This document shows, one piece after another, positions 22,501 to 31,771 of a DNA stretch of 64,000 nt (positions within the stretch are counted from its first letter, which is position 1; the number at the start of each line of letters is the position of its first letter). A program made the position numbers and the translations under genes. A model generated the notes under the pieces. The model was given only the letters and a program-made list of their open reading frames with translations, did no database searches and had not been told where the DNA came from. Location of the stretch: contig CM069459.1 in NCBI GenBank assembly GCA_035610835.1, forward strand, positions 24,443,636 to 24,507,635, read 5' to 3'. Origin of the DNA: Ophiura sarsii. Taxonomy: Eukaryota; Echinodermata; Ophiuroidea; Amphilepidida; Ophiuridae.

Positions 22501-22866
22501 TAAAGGTATAATATGTGATCTTTTCCAGGGTTCCCTCAATCCTCGAAAAAAAATTGGAAGCAGATTTTCTTGCAGATTTACTTTTCTGATCATAAATCAT
22601 AAATATATTCCAAGTTACAGAGCGATACGATTCCTAATAACCTCAAAATCATAGTTTTAGAGTGAATTTATAGTAAAATTTGATAAAAATATATTGTACC
22701 GCTCGGTACAATCTATTTTCAAACCATGATTTTGAAGTAATTAGGAATCGTATCGATCTTTAACTGAGAGGATATTTATTATTTATGATCAAAAATGCAA
22801 GAAAATCTGCTTTCATAGTAAAAGTCAATGATAGAGGGCGCTACTTGGAAAAGATCACATAATATG
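22501..22866. mobile_element. Foldback MITE with GGTACAAT centre
   Basis: The arms run from AAAGGTATAATATGTGATCT to a perfect central palindrome ATTGTACCG-CT-CGGTACAAT (about 22694-22713) and back out to AGATCACATAATATGCCTTT. Shared internal words include CGATACGATTCCTAAT and its complement. It is about 365 bp long. No coding. Confidence 0.8.
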
Positions 22867-22899
22867 CCTTTAAAGCCAATCCATGGAATGACAATAATA

Positions 22900-24412
22900 C
22901 AGAGTGGCCAAAAAGTTTCGAAAACAATTTCAAAACTTTATATCTCCGGTAAAAATAATTCGCACTATAAATCTGAAAATATATTTGGATAGAGAACACT
23001 TGTAGAATTGTTTTGATGCTAAATTTACAAATACAGCCATCTGTATTACTATCTGTACTATTATCTGTAGTACAGTAGAACATTTCCCGAGCTGTAAAAC
23101 TGCACGTTCATAATGTGTACTATGGTAATGTGTGCTTATAACAAACAAAAATTAGATGGAGCGAAGGGGGGATATTGGAAATAAGGAATTTTTTCCATTG
23201 CGATTTTTTTTCTTCAATCTCATATTAAAAGAATATTTCTTTTATGAGGTTTAGAGCACGTGAACAATTTACATCAGTTAAAAAAGACTAATAAAACCTA
23301 TAAGGCATTTTTTTTATTCCTTTGATCCGTCACATGCAAAGGTGTAAAGAAACATTAAACACAGCATTTAAGGATCATCAAACTTGTTCTCTTCTGAAAG
23401 TCAGCGAAATCACGTTGGACTTATAACAATTGCACATCTAATGACGTCAATGTTGTTTGTTAATCTTCCAGTCTTTTTACGGTCACTGCGAACTGCTTCA
23501 TGTACAGAATCTGTCTTTAAGAATTTGTCCACTAAGTTCGAAATAGTCGCCTTTGCCGGTGCGCCTTTAACATTAAAATGTGACCATCCAGGCTCCAGCA
23601 CTAAGGGGCCGTAAAGTCAGCAGAGCATGTTCTGAGATATGGCCCAATGAACATTTCAATAAACAGCATGAAACAAAGGACTTTTCAATGGATTTATTGA
23701 TTTTGTACTGCCTGTATGACAAGCAATATGGACATGCAATATATCATTGCAAAGCTGATTTTATGGAGAATCTCAAAATATGTTTGGGTTGACTTTACAT
23801 CCCATTTGTGGTGGATGGTCACAAATGTTCTCTGAACTTGTTAGAGTAAGCTTGGTTGATTTGGTTTCAGCGTAAAACCAAGCAATTTGAATATGTTTAT
23901 ATAATGCATCCTGAAAATTAGTATTGAGCCTATTATTAATGTTGTGCATTAAATGGGATGAGTGAATGTATTTTGTGAAATCCACATGAATGGAGAATGA
24001 TGAATATTCAGCTCCGGCCTTTCAATCATGTGTTTAGAGCTACGCACACCTGGCGTAGTGAAAGTCTAACAATGCGCGTTATGTAAACAAATATTTCCGC
24101 TCGTGTAAAACATTAAGGGGCCTAAAAAAGGTTACAAATTAGAAATAAGTTGGCATATTTAGCTAACTTTATGGGTTATCCTGGCTTATCGACTTGGTTG
24201 TCTGAATATATTTGTGATGTTATATGTTATTATTATGTGCTTGATTATTTTTGTATTGTTGATGTCGATTTTGCCGAATAACAAATAAATAAAATATATA
24301 TGGTATCAAGAAAATTCTACAAATATCCAAATATATTTCTAGATTTATGGTGCAAATTATTTTATCGGAGATATAAGCTTTGAAATGGTTTCAACACTTT
24401 TGGGGCACCCTG
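22900..24412 (-). mobile_element. Decayed Tc1/mariner-like transposon
   Basis: The ends are ~115 bp terminal inverted repeats flanked by TA (22898-22899 and 24413-24414): CAGAGTGGCCAAAAAGTTTC on the left, and on the right GTTTCAACACTTTTGGGGCA then CCCTG. Matching inner words are TTTATATCTCCGGTAAAA and its near-complement, and AAATATATTTGGATA. The interior carries the remains of a transposase HTH on the minus strand (23370-23601). Only about 470 bp lie between that and the left end, too little for a full catalytic domain, so the element is internally deleted. Confidence 0.8.
23370..23601 (-). pseudogene. Mariner-like transposase HTH remnant
   Basis: The minus-strand translation contains KATISNLVDKFLKTDSVHEA, then RSDRKKTGRLTNNIDVIR and ISPT. 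This pattern (helix, 'VxKFxxTgSV', basic GR linker, 'NIDxIRxAI') is typical of the N-terminal helix-turn-helix of mariner/Tc1-type transposases and their DUF4817-like relatives, which bind the terminal repeats. After ISPT the frame meets TGA, then F-R, then TGA, then LSEE; the family expectation there is a charged residue, then RRLS. Both stops fit CGA to TGA decay at CpG. No catalytic DDE segment is visible. Not functional. Confidence 0.6.
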
Positions 24413-24417
24413 TACAT

Positions 24418-25061
24418 CAGGCCTTCTCAATTAAATTTTGTGAAGCACCACTTTTGAGATGTTAGTGATCTAGAAGTGCCACCATCCCTGCGAGCGTAGC
24501 AAGCGGAACAAATAACGGGAGGGGTCCAGGTTCATGTTCATGGATTTGCTAGCATTTTGAGTTTCTATATGATCACATCGAAACTACCCATATTCATCTA
24601 AAAGGACACAGATGGCTTCTCACTTATTTGTTTCATGTTCATTCAAAATAACCTTATTAAAAAAGGCCCCCCTCCCGACCAGGGTCGGGGTCCAGGGGGA
24701 AAAAGATCATGGGTTTACCCCCTTTTAAGAGTCTAAGGAGAGCTTTATTTGCATGCAATATGGTACAGGAAATAAAGAGATGTTGATGGTAAAATGTACA
24801 AAAAATGGTAGCAAATGTAGTGATAATCAGTTATAGGCCTGAGTACTAATAATCATGACTTACCCCACTGCAGTTAGTGGCTGAAGTGGCTCTTCATGCT
24901 TCTGCGATCTGGTTGAAGTTGGGGATATATTTCTTCTTCTTCTTTTTTTCTTCTTTTTTTTCTTTTCTTTTTCTTTTTTTCCCCATGCGTCCTTCCGCGC
25001 GCCACTCGGACTGATGCAATGTGCCACAAGTGGCGCGCTCGCCACCATTTGAGAAGGCCCG
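24418..25061. mobile_element. hAT-type non-autonomous element, copy 1
   Basis: It starts CAGGCCTTCTCAATTAAA and ends CCATTTGAGAAGGCCCG. The 8 bp flanks CTGTACAT (24410-24417) and CTGCACAT (25062-25069) differ at one base, as expected of an aged hAT target duplication. Near the right end is GTGCCACAAGTGGCGCGC, shared with the copies at 57588 and 63482. It contains a ~50 bp pyrimidine tract (about 24931-24980), which creates spurious K/R-rich frames on the minus strand. It inserted right at the end of the mariner-like element. Confidence 0.85.
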
Positions 25062-25497
25062 CTGCACATAGTATTGTTGACTAGCTGATTGAGAGATCAT
25101 GGCACTGAATGACAATATCGAAAAATATGAAAAGGAAAATGAATGTTGGATACAAAATCTTATAATGACTGGAAATAAATAGAACTGTGGAATTGTGAGC
25201 AATAAAGCATGAATTAAAGAAATAAAAGTGAAAAGATGCATCTCAGCTGATATAGAAAGCTAACCTTATTAGAATACATTATAACGAATGGCTTGATAAT
25301 TTCACCTTACCGTGAATTTGCTTCATAATTTGTGGCTTTACTAAAATTGCAACATGATAAAGCAATGATCAATTTTTAAAATTCTTTTTTAAATGAAAGC
25401 CAAATTATAGGTCTCTATCATTTGTTTTGAATATGCATGCCTAATTATTTTGTGACACCTTTGTAAAAAAATGTCTGTTCTTTCTGACTCACCCTGT

Positions 25498-25930
25498 AGT
25501 ACTATCTTCATTACATAGTAGTAGTAGTACTGCTATCTACATATAGTATTGCCATTTAAGACGGCACTGCTATCTTCATAAGATAGCACAGTGCAGTGTT
25601 AAAAATATGACCCCGTTTTGTAGATTGGGTGCATAATTGATATCCTCAGTCAATTTGACCCCATTGTTTTGAGAGTGTATATTTAGTTCTGAGACAAATC
25701 TATATCATGATTTGAAACTACTTGCATGTACTCTTAGGTAAAAAAACATGATTGTTTGATATTTCTCTAGCGAGGTTCGTATTGGAGTACTGTTCGAAAT
25801 CCATGCCATAAAGTATAATTAATTAATTGATTATTTTTGAAATGTCTCTCAAAAAGATGATACCACTTTCGTAAGATAGTGCTGCTTTCTTTATAAGATA
25901 GCATTGATATTGCCATGAGATAGACCTAGC
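25498..25930. repeat. Scattered decayed 22 bp hairpin units
   Basis: Words such as CTGCTATCTTCATAAGATAG (25568-25587) and GCTTTCTTTATAAGATAGC (about 25890) are diverged forms of the hairpin satellite unit. The intervening sequence is unclassified. Confidence 0.45.
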
Positions 25931-25939
25931 ATGTTTTCC

Positions 25940-26406
25940 AGGGGTGTAATTTCGGCGCGAATCCGCGAATCGATTCGCGTAAAGATTCGCGTAAAATCAC
26001 TACCGCGCGAATCCAGGTGGATTCTCGCAAAAAACAAACAAAACAAAAACAACAAAAAAATTAAAAACTTTTCTTCTTTTTAAGTCCAAAACAGGACCTT
26101 AGATGACTGGTATTTGACCCTTAGTCAACAAACATGCCGAATTTGGAAGTTATGCAAGCTTATAGCCTTATTCTTGATATTATTTCAATTAATTTTAAGA
26201 AGTGTTTGATTCAATTTGTGTACTATTATTTTCTAAGTATACAATAGTACAATAAATGTTTAAAATGCGGAATTTAAATTCAGTAAAAAGGATTCTCGCA
26301 AAAATATTCTGCGAGAATCCATTTGCGAGAATCCATGGATTCTCGCACAATTCCTCTGCGAGAATCCATTTGGATTCTCGCAGGATGTCGCGAAAGTACA
26401 CCCCTG
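25940..26406. mobile_element. hAT-like palindrome-rich element
   Basis: The inverted ends are CAGGGGTGTA and TACACCCCTG. GTTTTCC is duplicated in the flanks (25933-25939 and 26406-26412), about the 7-8 bp expected of hAT. Both subterminal regions are rich in GCGAATC and GCGAGAATCC motifs, with perfect local palindromes such as AATCCATGGATT and AATCCATTTGGATT. Open frames on both strands over 26195-26443 arise from these palindromes and are not genes. Confidence 0.7.
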
Positions 26407-26562
26407 TTTTCCATAGCAACGTGTTTGGCATAAGATAATTCACTGCTTCATAGACATGGCATTGCTATCATCATTAGATATTGTTTCATAACCAACAACA
26501 CTTCTGTGTCATAATTTTTTTTTTAATAATTAAGGGCAATTGCCAAAATAGTTATGTGCTAA

Positions 26563-26789
26563 CAGGATATTACAGTTGAAACCTTTACACCCCCTATGGA
26601 AGACAAGACCTCAATTGCACACACAGGGAGTGTAGATTTCAAATGGAACAGCCTATTATCACAAAACTGTTTGATAATTGCACTTAATTAACCCAAGCAG
26701 GTAATCCCATATGAAATTCACACACCCTGTGGCGAAGATTAAGGTCGTGTCTTCAATAGGGGGTGTAAGTAATTCAACCTGAATAGCCC
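26563..26789. mobile_element. CTATTCCAGTTGAAAT-type foldback MITE, copy 1
   Basis: The left end GGATATTACAGTTGAAA and the right end TTCAACCTGAATAGCCC are imperfect inverted repeats. The inner pairs ACACCCCCTATGGAAGAC against GTCTTCAATAGGGGGTGT, and CAGGGAGTGTAGATTTCAAA against TGAAATTCACACACCCTG, give a whole-length foldback. Other copies: 41048, 54442, 56735. Confidence 0.8.
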
Positions 26790-26834
26790 AAATTTGCTCA
26801 ATAAGAACAGCTTGCACCAAGGCCTAAGGTAAAT

Positions 26835-27470
26835 TGTTAATTTCATGTCATATATCTTATTGCTGTATTTGAGTGATGACTACTTTGTTTATACCAGATG
26901 CGACCCGCCTCAGAGACCATCCCATAACCAGATTATGTATTATTATGCTGGATTAACCTCACTATGACTATTATACTGAGCTCGTATTTTTCATAAAATT
27001 ATGTGTAAATAGCATCTTGTAAGCTTTTAGGTATAAGATTGAGAGGAAAAAGGCAACAAATCCATAATTTCATGTCATAACTCACTTACTGTATTTGAGT
27101 GATGATGACATTGTTCATTTCCAGCCCCGCCCCAGAGCCATGACTATTACCAGATTATGTATTATTATGCTGGATTAACCCCATCATGTCAATTATACTA
27201 AGCTCATATTTTTCATAAAATTATGCGTTAATAGCATCTTGTAAGCTTTTCGGTATAAGATTGAGGGGGAAAAGGCAACAAATCCATAATTTCATGTCAT
27301 AATTAATGCACTTGCTGTATTTGAGTGATGATTGTGCACATTGTTCATGCATTTAAGCCCCGCCCTAGATCCCCGCCTATAACTAGATTATGTATTATTA
27401 TGCTGGATTAACCCCATCATGTCAATTATACTTAGCTCATATTTTCTCGTAAACTTATGAAGATTGTTGC
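26835..27470 (+). repeat. ~225 bp tandem repeat, three copies
   Basis: GATTATGTATTATTATGCTG recurs at about 26931, 27153 and 27386 (periods near 222 and 233 bp). Other shared words are TAATTTCATGTCAT and TGTATTTGAGTGATGA. No coding. Confidence 0.8.
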
Positions 27471-27690
27471 AGATAAGATTCAGGGAGTTTTGAGTGTTGT
27501 GTTTATTTATTTTTAATTTTAATTTTAAGAATTTTCACATTCTAAATCGTAAATATTTGTTCTTGGATTAATCCACACCTGACAATATTTTAAAATGAAA
27601 ACAGATAATCGGGCAAAATGATTCGGGGAATAGAGGTCCTTCCTCCCCCCCCCCCCCCCTCACCCGAAATCCTGGACACGCCACTGCACA
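27471..27690 (-). repeat. Noncoding; fragment of CAGTGGCG repeat (minus)
   Basis: A run of 15 C (27645-27659) is followed by GAAATCCTGGACACGCCACTG, the reverse complement of the CAGTGGCG repeat start seen at 2955 and 19462. The preceding ~150 bases are unclassified. Confidence 0.4.
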
Positions 27691-27699
27691 TTTCTACTT

Positions 27700-28570
27700 G
27701 AAATGCCACTGCACATTTCCACTTGAAAGCCATCTTAAAGGTCGTTATCAGTGATTCAATTAGAGAAAATAATGCAAATATTCAAATTAAAATCCCTCTT
27801 CATGTTTTGCAATTCAAATGAAGTTCTATATTTATATGCAATGGAGGAGCAGTAACGTTGAAAACCAAAATGTTGGCACGCACATACTTCATGTATCTAG
27901 TCATCAAATTCAAGGCACATTTCCACTTAAAATCCATCTTAAAAGATCGTAATCAGTGATTTAATTGGAGAAAATAATGCAAATATTTGAATTAGAATCC
28001 ATCTTCATTTATTGAAGTTATAAATAAGTTCTCCATTGCAGAAAAGTATAATGTTTAAAACTAAAATATCGGCACACACATACTTCATGTATCTAACAAT
28101 CAAATTCAAGGCACATTTGAACTTAAAATCCATCTTAAAAGATCGTAATCAGTGATTTAATTGAAGAAAATAATGCAAATATTTTAATTATAATCCATCT
28201 TCATTTATTGCAGTTATAAAGAAGTTCTCCATTGCAGAAAAAAGTGTTGAACTTCTTTCCTTTTAAGTATAATGTTTAAAACCAAAATATCGGCACGCAC
28301 ATACTTCATGTATCTAGTCATCAAATTCAAGGCACATTTCCACATCAAATTCATCTTAAAAGATCGTTATCAGTGATTCAATTGGAGAAAATAATGCAAA
28401 AATAATTTATTGCAGTTATAAAGAAGTTCTCCATTGCAAAAAAGTATAATGTTTGAAACCAAAATGTTGGCACGCACATACTTCATGTATCTAGTCATCA
28501 AATTCGAGACACATTTCCACTTAAAATCCATCTAAAAAGATCGTTATCGGTGATTTAATCAAAGAAATAA
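27700..28570 (+). repeat. ~170-230 bp tandem repeat, four copies
   Basis: CATACTTCATGTATCTA recurs at about 27882, 28079, 28310 and 28477. Each unit also has CACATTTCCACTTAAAATCC, GATCGTAATCAGTGATT and GAAGTTCTCCATTGCA. Length differences come from internal deletions or an inserted block (about 28240-28262). No coding. Confidence 0.8.
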
Positions 28571-28718
28571 AGCGCAAAATGCGCGATCTGATTGATTGAT
28601 CTAAAAATGTGCGACAGAGAGCCCTCTAGGGTTGGAGAGCATGCTCTAGAAAACACATTTGCACTCATGTGCTTTTTACAGATCCTTATCTAAGATTAAG
28701 AGCACTAAGTTAACCCTT

Positions 28719-28760
28719 AGGCGAAGAAAGAAAAAAAACCCTGTTCCATGTACGGACATA
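28719..28760 (+). mobile_element. Left end of a Harbinger-like MITE
   Basis: TTA (about 28716-28718) is followed by GGCGAAGAAAGAAAAAAAAC then CCTGTTCCATGTACGGACA, matching the left end of the TTA-flanked MITE family. It breaks off at ACATA, where the hammerhead-bearing insertion begins; its continuation appears at 29235. Confidence 0.55.
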
Positions 28761-28797
28761 TTTATATTATAATGATTGTGAGTAAACTTTTTACATT

Positions 28798-28854
28798 TTA
28801 TTCAAGACAAATTTGTTTCGTGTTGGCTTTCGCCCACACTCGTCAGTTGAATAA
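28798..28854 (-). ncRNA. Hammerhead ribozyme (type I topology, short stem III)
   Basis: Read on the minus strand in order: TTATTCAA (stem I, 5' side), CTGACGA (core CUGANGA), GTGTGGGC-GAAA-GCCAACAC (stem II, seven pairs and one G-A mismatch, GNRA-type loop), GAA, then ACAAATTTGT (stem III, three pairs A-U, C-G, A-U with a short loop), C, and TTGAATAA (stem I, 3' side). Stem I is a perfect 8 bp match. All core residues of the family are present (CUGANGA, GAAA, and the cleavage triplet GUC). Predicted self-cleavage lies after the C complementary to G28806, between 28806 and 28805. Very short stem III is the form described for hammerheads of Penelope-like retroelements. An open frame across it (…STDECGRKPTRNKFVLNKM) is accidental. 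Confidence 0.85.
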
Positions 28855-29150
28855 TAAATAATGATAAACATGATTACAACCAGTAGAATAGCGCGATGCC
28901 CACGCAAGCGGGTGTTGCGTATACGCTGGATTACGCTGAATATCACGCGAACAAAATAAGATGCATATAATTTGAAAATGCCAAGTACAAAGCCAAATTT
29001 ATCTGAGGTTGCATAGCAGATGCTTTTTCTTATGCCTGCAACCGCTAACAATTAGGCTGAAGAGCCAGGACAAACCCCATAGTGACTTAAGCACTAAATT
29101 AAAGGGATGCCCGATGTGTGTGTGTACAGATACAGACCCGGGATGATCCC

Positions 29151-29234
29151 CTACTCTTTACGAAGGAGTCTGACCTTTTTAACGTGCTCGGGGATAGCTC
29201 GTCCGATGCACGGAACCACCATTTCTTCCGAACC
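29151..29234 (-). pseudogene. Truncated C-terminal frame of the insertion
   Basis: On the minus strand the frame is open from the insertion boundary and ends at TAG (29153-29151) after 27 codons; the last residues read GRAIPEHVKKVRLLRKE. It is GC-richer than its surroundings and lacks an upstream start, as expected of a 5'-truncated element. I do not recognise the protein. It could be the C-terminus of a retroelement polyprotein. Confidence 0.35.
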
Positions 29235-29420
29235 ACATACCTCTCATGATGGGTCGGTTGGTTGGCCCTTTTTTTCCAAATGTTTTGAAAAATTGTTATG
29301 ACATATTTTTATAATTAGGCATTTTCAACAACAAATAACATTTAAAAATTGTCAAATCAAAAAAAAATGGAGAAGAAAATTGATAATTTAAGTGGGGGAA
29401 TCTAAAACGAGTAACATTTC
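29235..29420. mobile_element. Continuation of the Harbinger-like MITE
   Basis: ACCTCTCATGATGGGTCGG, then TTGGTTGGCC and a T/A-rich tail (AAATGTTTTGAAAAATTG) resume the MITE left at 28760. The right terminus is not clear; the copy may be degraded. Confidence 0.5.
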
Positions 29421-31130
29421 GGTTAGTGAGGCCTTTAGAATGGATGTTTTTCATTTTGCCTTATTTTCCTTAATATTTCACAGCAGAAATGTTTTACTTT
29501 TCTAATATTTTGAAATCTTTTGTGTTGCTATGATTAGTATTTCGTTATTAAATTATGTTGATATATTACCTATTTCTGTTATCAGTGTTTATCCTCGTGG
29601 ATTTTCTGAGTTCACAAAAGTATAACCACTGTAAAAATTAAGCTGTTTACTAAATATGAATGTTTCTATGTCCCCCTGGGCATAATTCTATGATGGTGGT
29701 ACAATTGCATTAAACCTCTAAGTATGGAATGCTTTCACCATCGATGACATTTCATTTAATATGTGGGTATCAACAAATTATCAAAATTTGGGATTTCATG
29801 ACCATATTTGGAATCAGTAATAAAAATGTAATTGAGTGAGTATAAACATGCTAAGTCATGCTTTAGAAATTCAAAATTACAAAGTTCTTTTACATCAAAA
29901 ATCCCTTAACAATCATGGTCTTGTATGGTTGAACTTGAATTAGCTCGCATACAAAGTGTTAATGGAGTAGAATTCTATGTCAAAGCGAATGAACAAAAAG
30001 GGTAAATGCACTTTATATGTCAGTGGTACTTCCCTCTTTATAAGTTGATTTTTTTTTCCATACAAAATTCTGAAGTGCTCATTTTAAGCTACATTTATGC
30101 TCAACAAAAGTTCTGTCTTGTTCTTGAGAGAGAAGAAAATAGACCAATTATGAACCGACATAGATGATAGATAATGGAATATTGAGAAGTGCAGTGCATC
30201 AAAGCAACTATTATCAGTTTAAAGGGAGGGGGACAATGGCAGCATCATCATGTAAATAACTTATGGGGGAGGGGGAACGGATGGCAAGACAAAATATGAG
30301 GGGGGAGATGCATGCTTGAAATGAGTTTATCAGACCAATTTTAAAGATCATTTTGACATAAAAGTTAACCATTTAAGCTGACTGAGTGTGGGGGCGGGGG
30401 TATCATGATAAAGTTCATTTCATTTGAAATACCAATACTTTCATTCAAACGTATTGATTTGTACAAGAGAAGGGGAGATTTGTAATAGTTTCTCATTTAT
30501 TTTTAATAATACATACACACTTAAAATGGGTAGTTAATAAATATTCCATTGAAATGGAATGGGGGCGATCCAAGAGAAAGAAGCATGTTTTGTAACCATT
30601 TTCTGAAGCATCTGTTGCATACCAAAATACCAGGGAAATGGTGTATGTATTTTCCATAATTCAAACCAAAAAACAAATCAAAACACTGCAGTCTAAAAAT
30701 AGTACAGGAAACCAATAAAGTTGATTTGTGTGCATGGAGGGGGGGGGGGGGGGGGGGGGGGGGGGATACCGTCTGAAGAACAATCTAGGTATGATGACAG
30801 CCACAACTCACCACTTATTAGACAACCCCACAACAATTGGGAGATTTCTCCTTAGTCAAACAAGATAAGCTATTATGTCTCTCTGTTGGGAGTCTAATAA
30901 CATATCTCTGATTGAATCATCAAGGCTAAACAAATATAGCTTTGACTCTATCACAGACTGCAGGACTGTTAAAACAAACTGCATAGGTACATGTAATTTA
31001 CAAAGACTACAAACATGGCGGCCCCCCACTTATGTCTAGAAAGACCAAAATGTGTAAGTTTTTGCAATAACATGCTAATAGGGTGGCTTCGCCCCCAATC
31101 TACCCCCCCCCCCCCCCCCCAAAAAAAATA
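29421..31130. other. Noncoding, degenerate repeats and a G27 tract
   Basis: No gene is supported. Bases about 29715-29960 keep scattered family A words (ACCATATTTGGAATCA, GTATAAACATGC, GCATACAAAGTGTT), so they are an old family A copy. Bases 30739-30765 are 27 consecutive G. Bases 31103-31120 are 18 consecutive C. The rest is unclassified. Confidence 0.4.
30739..30765 (+). repeat. Poly(G) tract, 27 bases
   Basis: An uninterrupted run of G. Together with C tracts of 33, 29, 28, 19 and 18 bases elsewhere it is part of a marked enrichment for long homopolymeric G/C runs in otherwise AT-rich DNA. Confidence 0.9.
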
Positions 31131-31133
31131 CCT

Positions 31134-31301
31134 CAGGGTCAACTACACACCAACTGAATAAGTGTTAAATGTAATCACTAGTCATTCTTTTAGGCTTTTT
31201 GTGTACTTTTCTTGGTAATTTGAAGAAAAAAAGGGTAAGAAATGACTAGAAACAGAGTTAAAATCTAACTACTTTATAGTTGGTGTATAGTTGACCCCGA
31301 A
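31134..31301. mobile_element. Small foldback MITE
   Basis: CAGGGTCAACTACACACCAA on the left mirrors TTGGTGTATAGTTGACCC on the right, and inside ACTAGTCATTCTT mirrors AAGAAATGACTAG. It is about 168 bp, with no coding. Confidence 0.75.
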
Positions 31302-31498
31302 AAGGGGATATTTTTAGCTAACATATTTTCAAGTATGAAGTTTCTAGTCATGGGTTATAAATAAATAGCCTTAGTTGTGACAATATTTCTCCCACTGCAG
31401 ACAAGAGCCAATGATTTTTCCTACCCCAAGTAAGCTGATTTAAATGTGAAAAAAATTCCTCTACTCCCTAATAATTATAAAAGAGCTAAAACTCACTC

Positions 31499-31771
31499 TT
31501 TGAGAGCTCTAGGAGGGACAGCATCACTCTTTTCGGAGTGAAATTCACTCTTTTCGGAGTGAAATTCACTCTTTTCGGAGTGAAGGAGTGAAGTTCACTC
31601 TTTTCGGAGTGAAGTTCACTCTTTTCAGAGTGAAGTTCACTCTTTTTAGAGTGATGTCCACTCTTTTCAGAGTAAAATTCACTCGCTGTGGGTGGAATTC
31701 ATTCTATAATGAGTAGAAAATCACTCTAAAAAAGATTGTAAAATGAGCCATCCCTCCTAGAGCTCTCTCAA
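31499..31771. mobile_element. MITE containing a hairpin minisatellite
   Basis: The ends TTGAGAGCTCTAGGAGGGA and TCCCTCCTAGAGCTCTCTCA are inverted repeats (two extra bases on the right). The whole interior is the 21 bp tandem hairpin repeat listed separately. No coding. Confidence 0.75.
31525..31700 (+). repeat. 21 bp minisatellite, each unit a hairpin
   Basis: About eight units of CACTCTTTTCGGAGTGAAATT. TTCACTC and GAGTGAA pair across a TTTTCG-type loop, so every unit can form a 7 bp hairpin. Later units drift (CAGAG, TAGAG). A degenerate relative is at 3646-4020. Confidence 0.8.

Larger units (their letters stand above)
22325..25496. mobile_element. Outer Tc1/mariner-like element hosting a nest
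   Basis: The left end TA-CAGGATGAGCTAGAAAGAA and the right end TTCTTTCTGACTCACCCTG-TA are inverted, and further in AAATATGAATTGG-type and GGCTTTCATT/AATGAAAGCC words also mirror (about 22430 and 25395). Its termini are closely related to those of 21056-21730. Three other elements lie inside (22501, 22900, 24418), which explains its 3.2 kb span. Confidence 0.7.
28761..29234 (-). mobile_element. 474 bp retrocopy-like insertion carrying a hammerhead
   Basis: ACATA stands on both sides (28756-28760 and 29235-29239). Outside it, the two halves of a Harbinger-like MITE join (GTACGGACATA, then ACCTCTCATGATGGGTCGG; compare 11465-11490). Read on the minus strand the insertion opens with a truncated frame (29151-29234), continues through ~300 bases of noncoding sequence and carries a complete hammerhead ribozyme near its 3' end. 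A 5'-truncated frame followed by a 3' region with a short-stem-III hammerhead, bounded by a short target duplication, fits a truncated Penelope-like retroelement or another hammerhead-bearing retroelement. No reverse transcriptase or GIY-YIG sequence is present, so the assignment is inference. Confidence 0.55.

Noticed and set aside
24860..25241. Lys/Arg-rich minus-strand frames (EKKKKKKRRRR)
   Set aside because: They come from a ~50 bp pyrimidine tract inside a hAT MITE.
28791..29051. 86-codon minus-strand frame ending STDECGRKPTRNKFVLNKM
   Set aside because: Its 3' part is the hammerhead ribozyme itself; base pairing explains the sequence better than coding.
29107..29301. 64-codon plus-strand frame over the insertion boundary
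   Set aside because: It crosses the ACATA junction from the retrocopy-like insertion into the MITE, so it cannot be an inherited coding unit; the minus-strand truncated frame is the better explanation.
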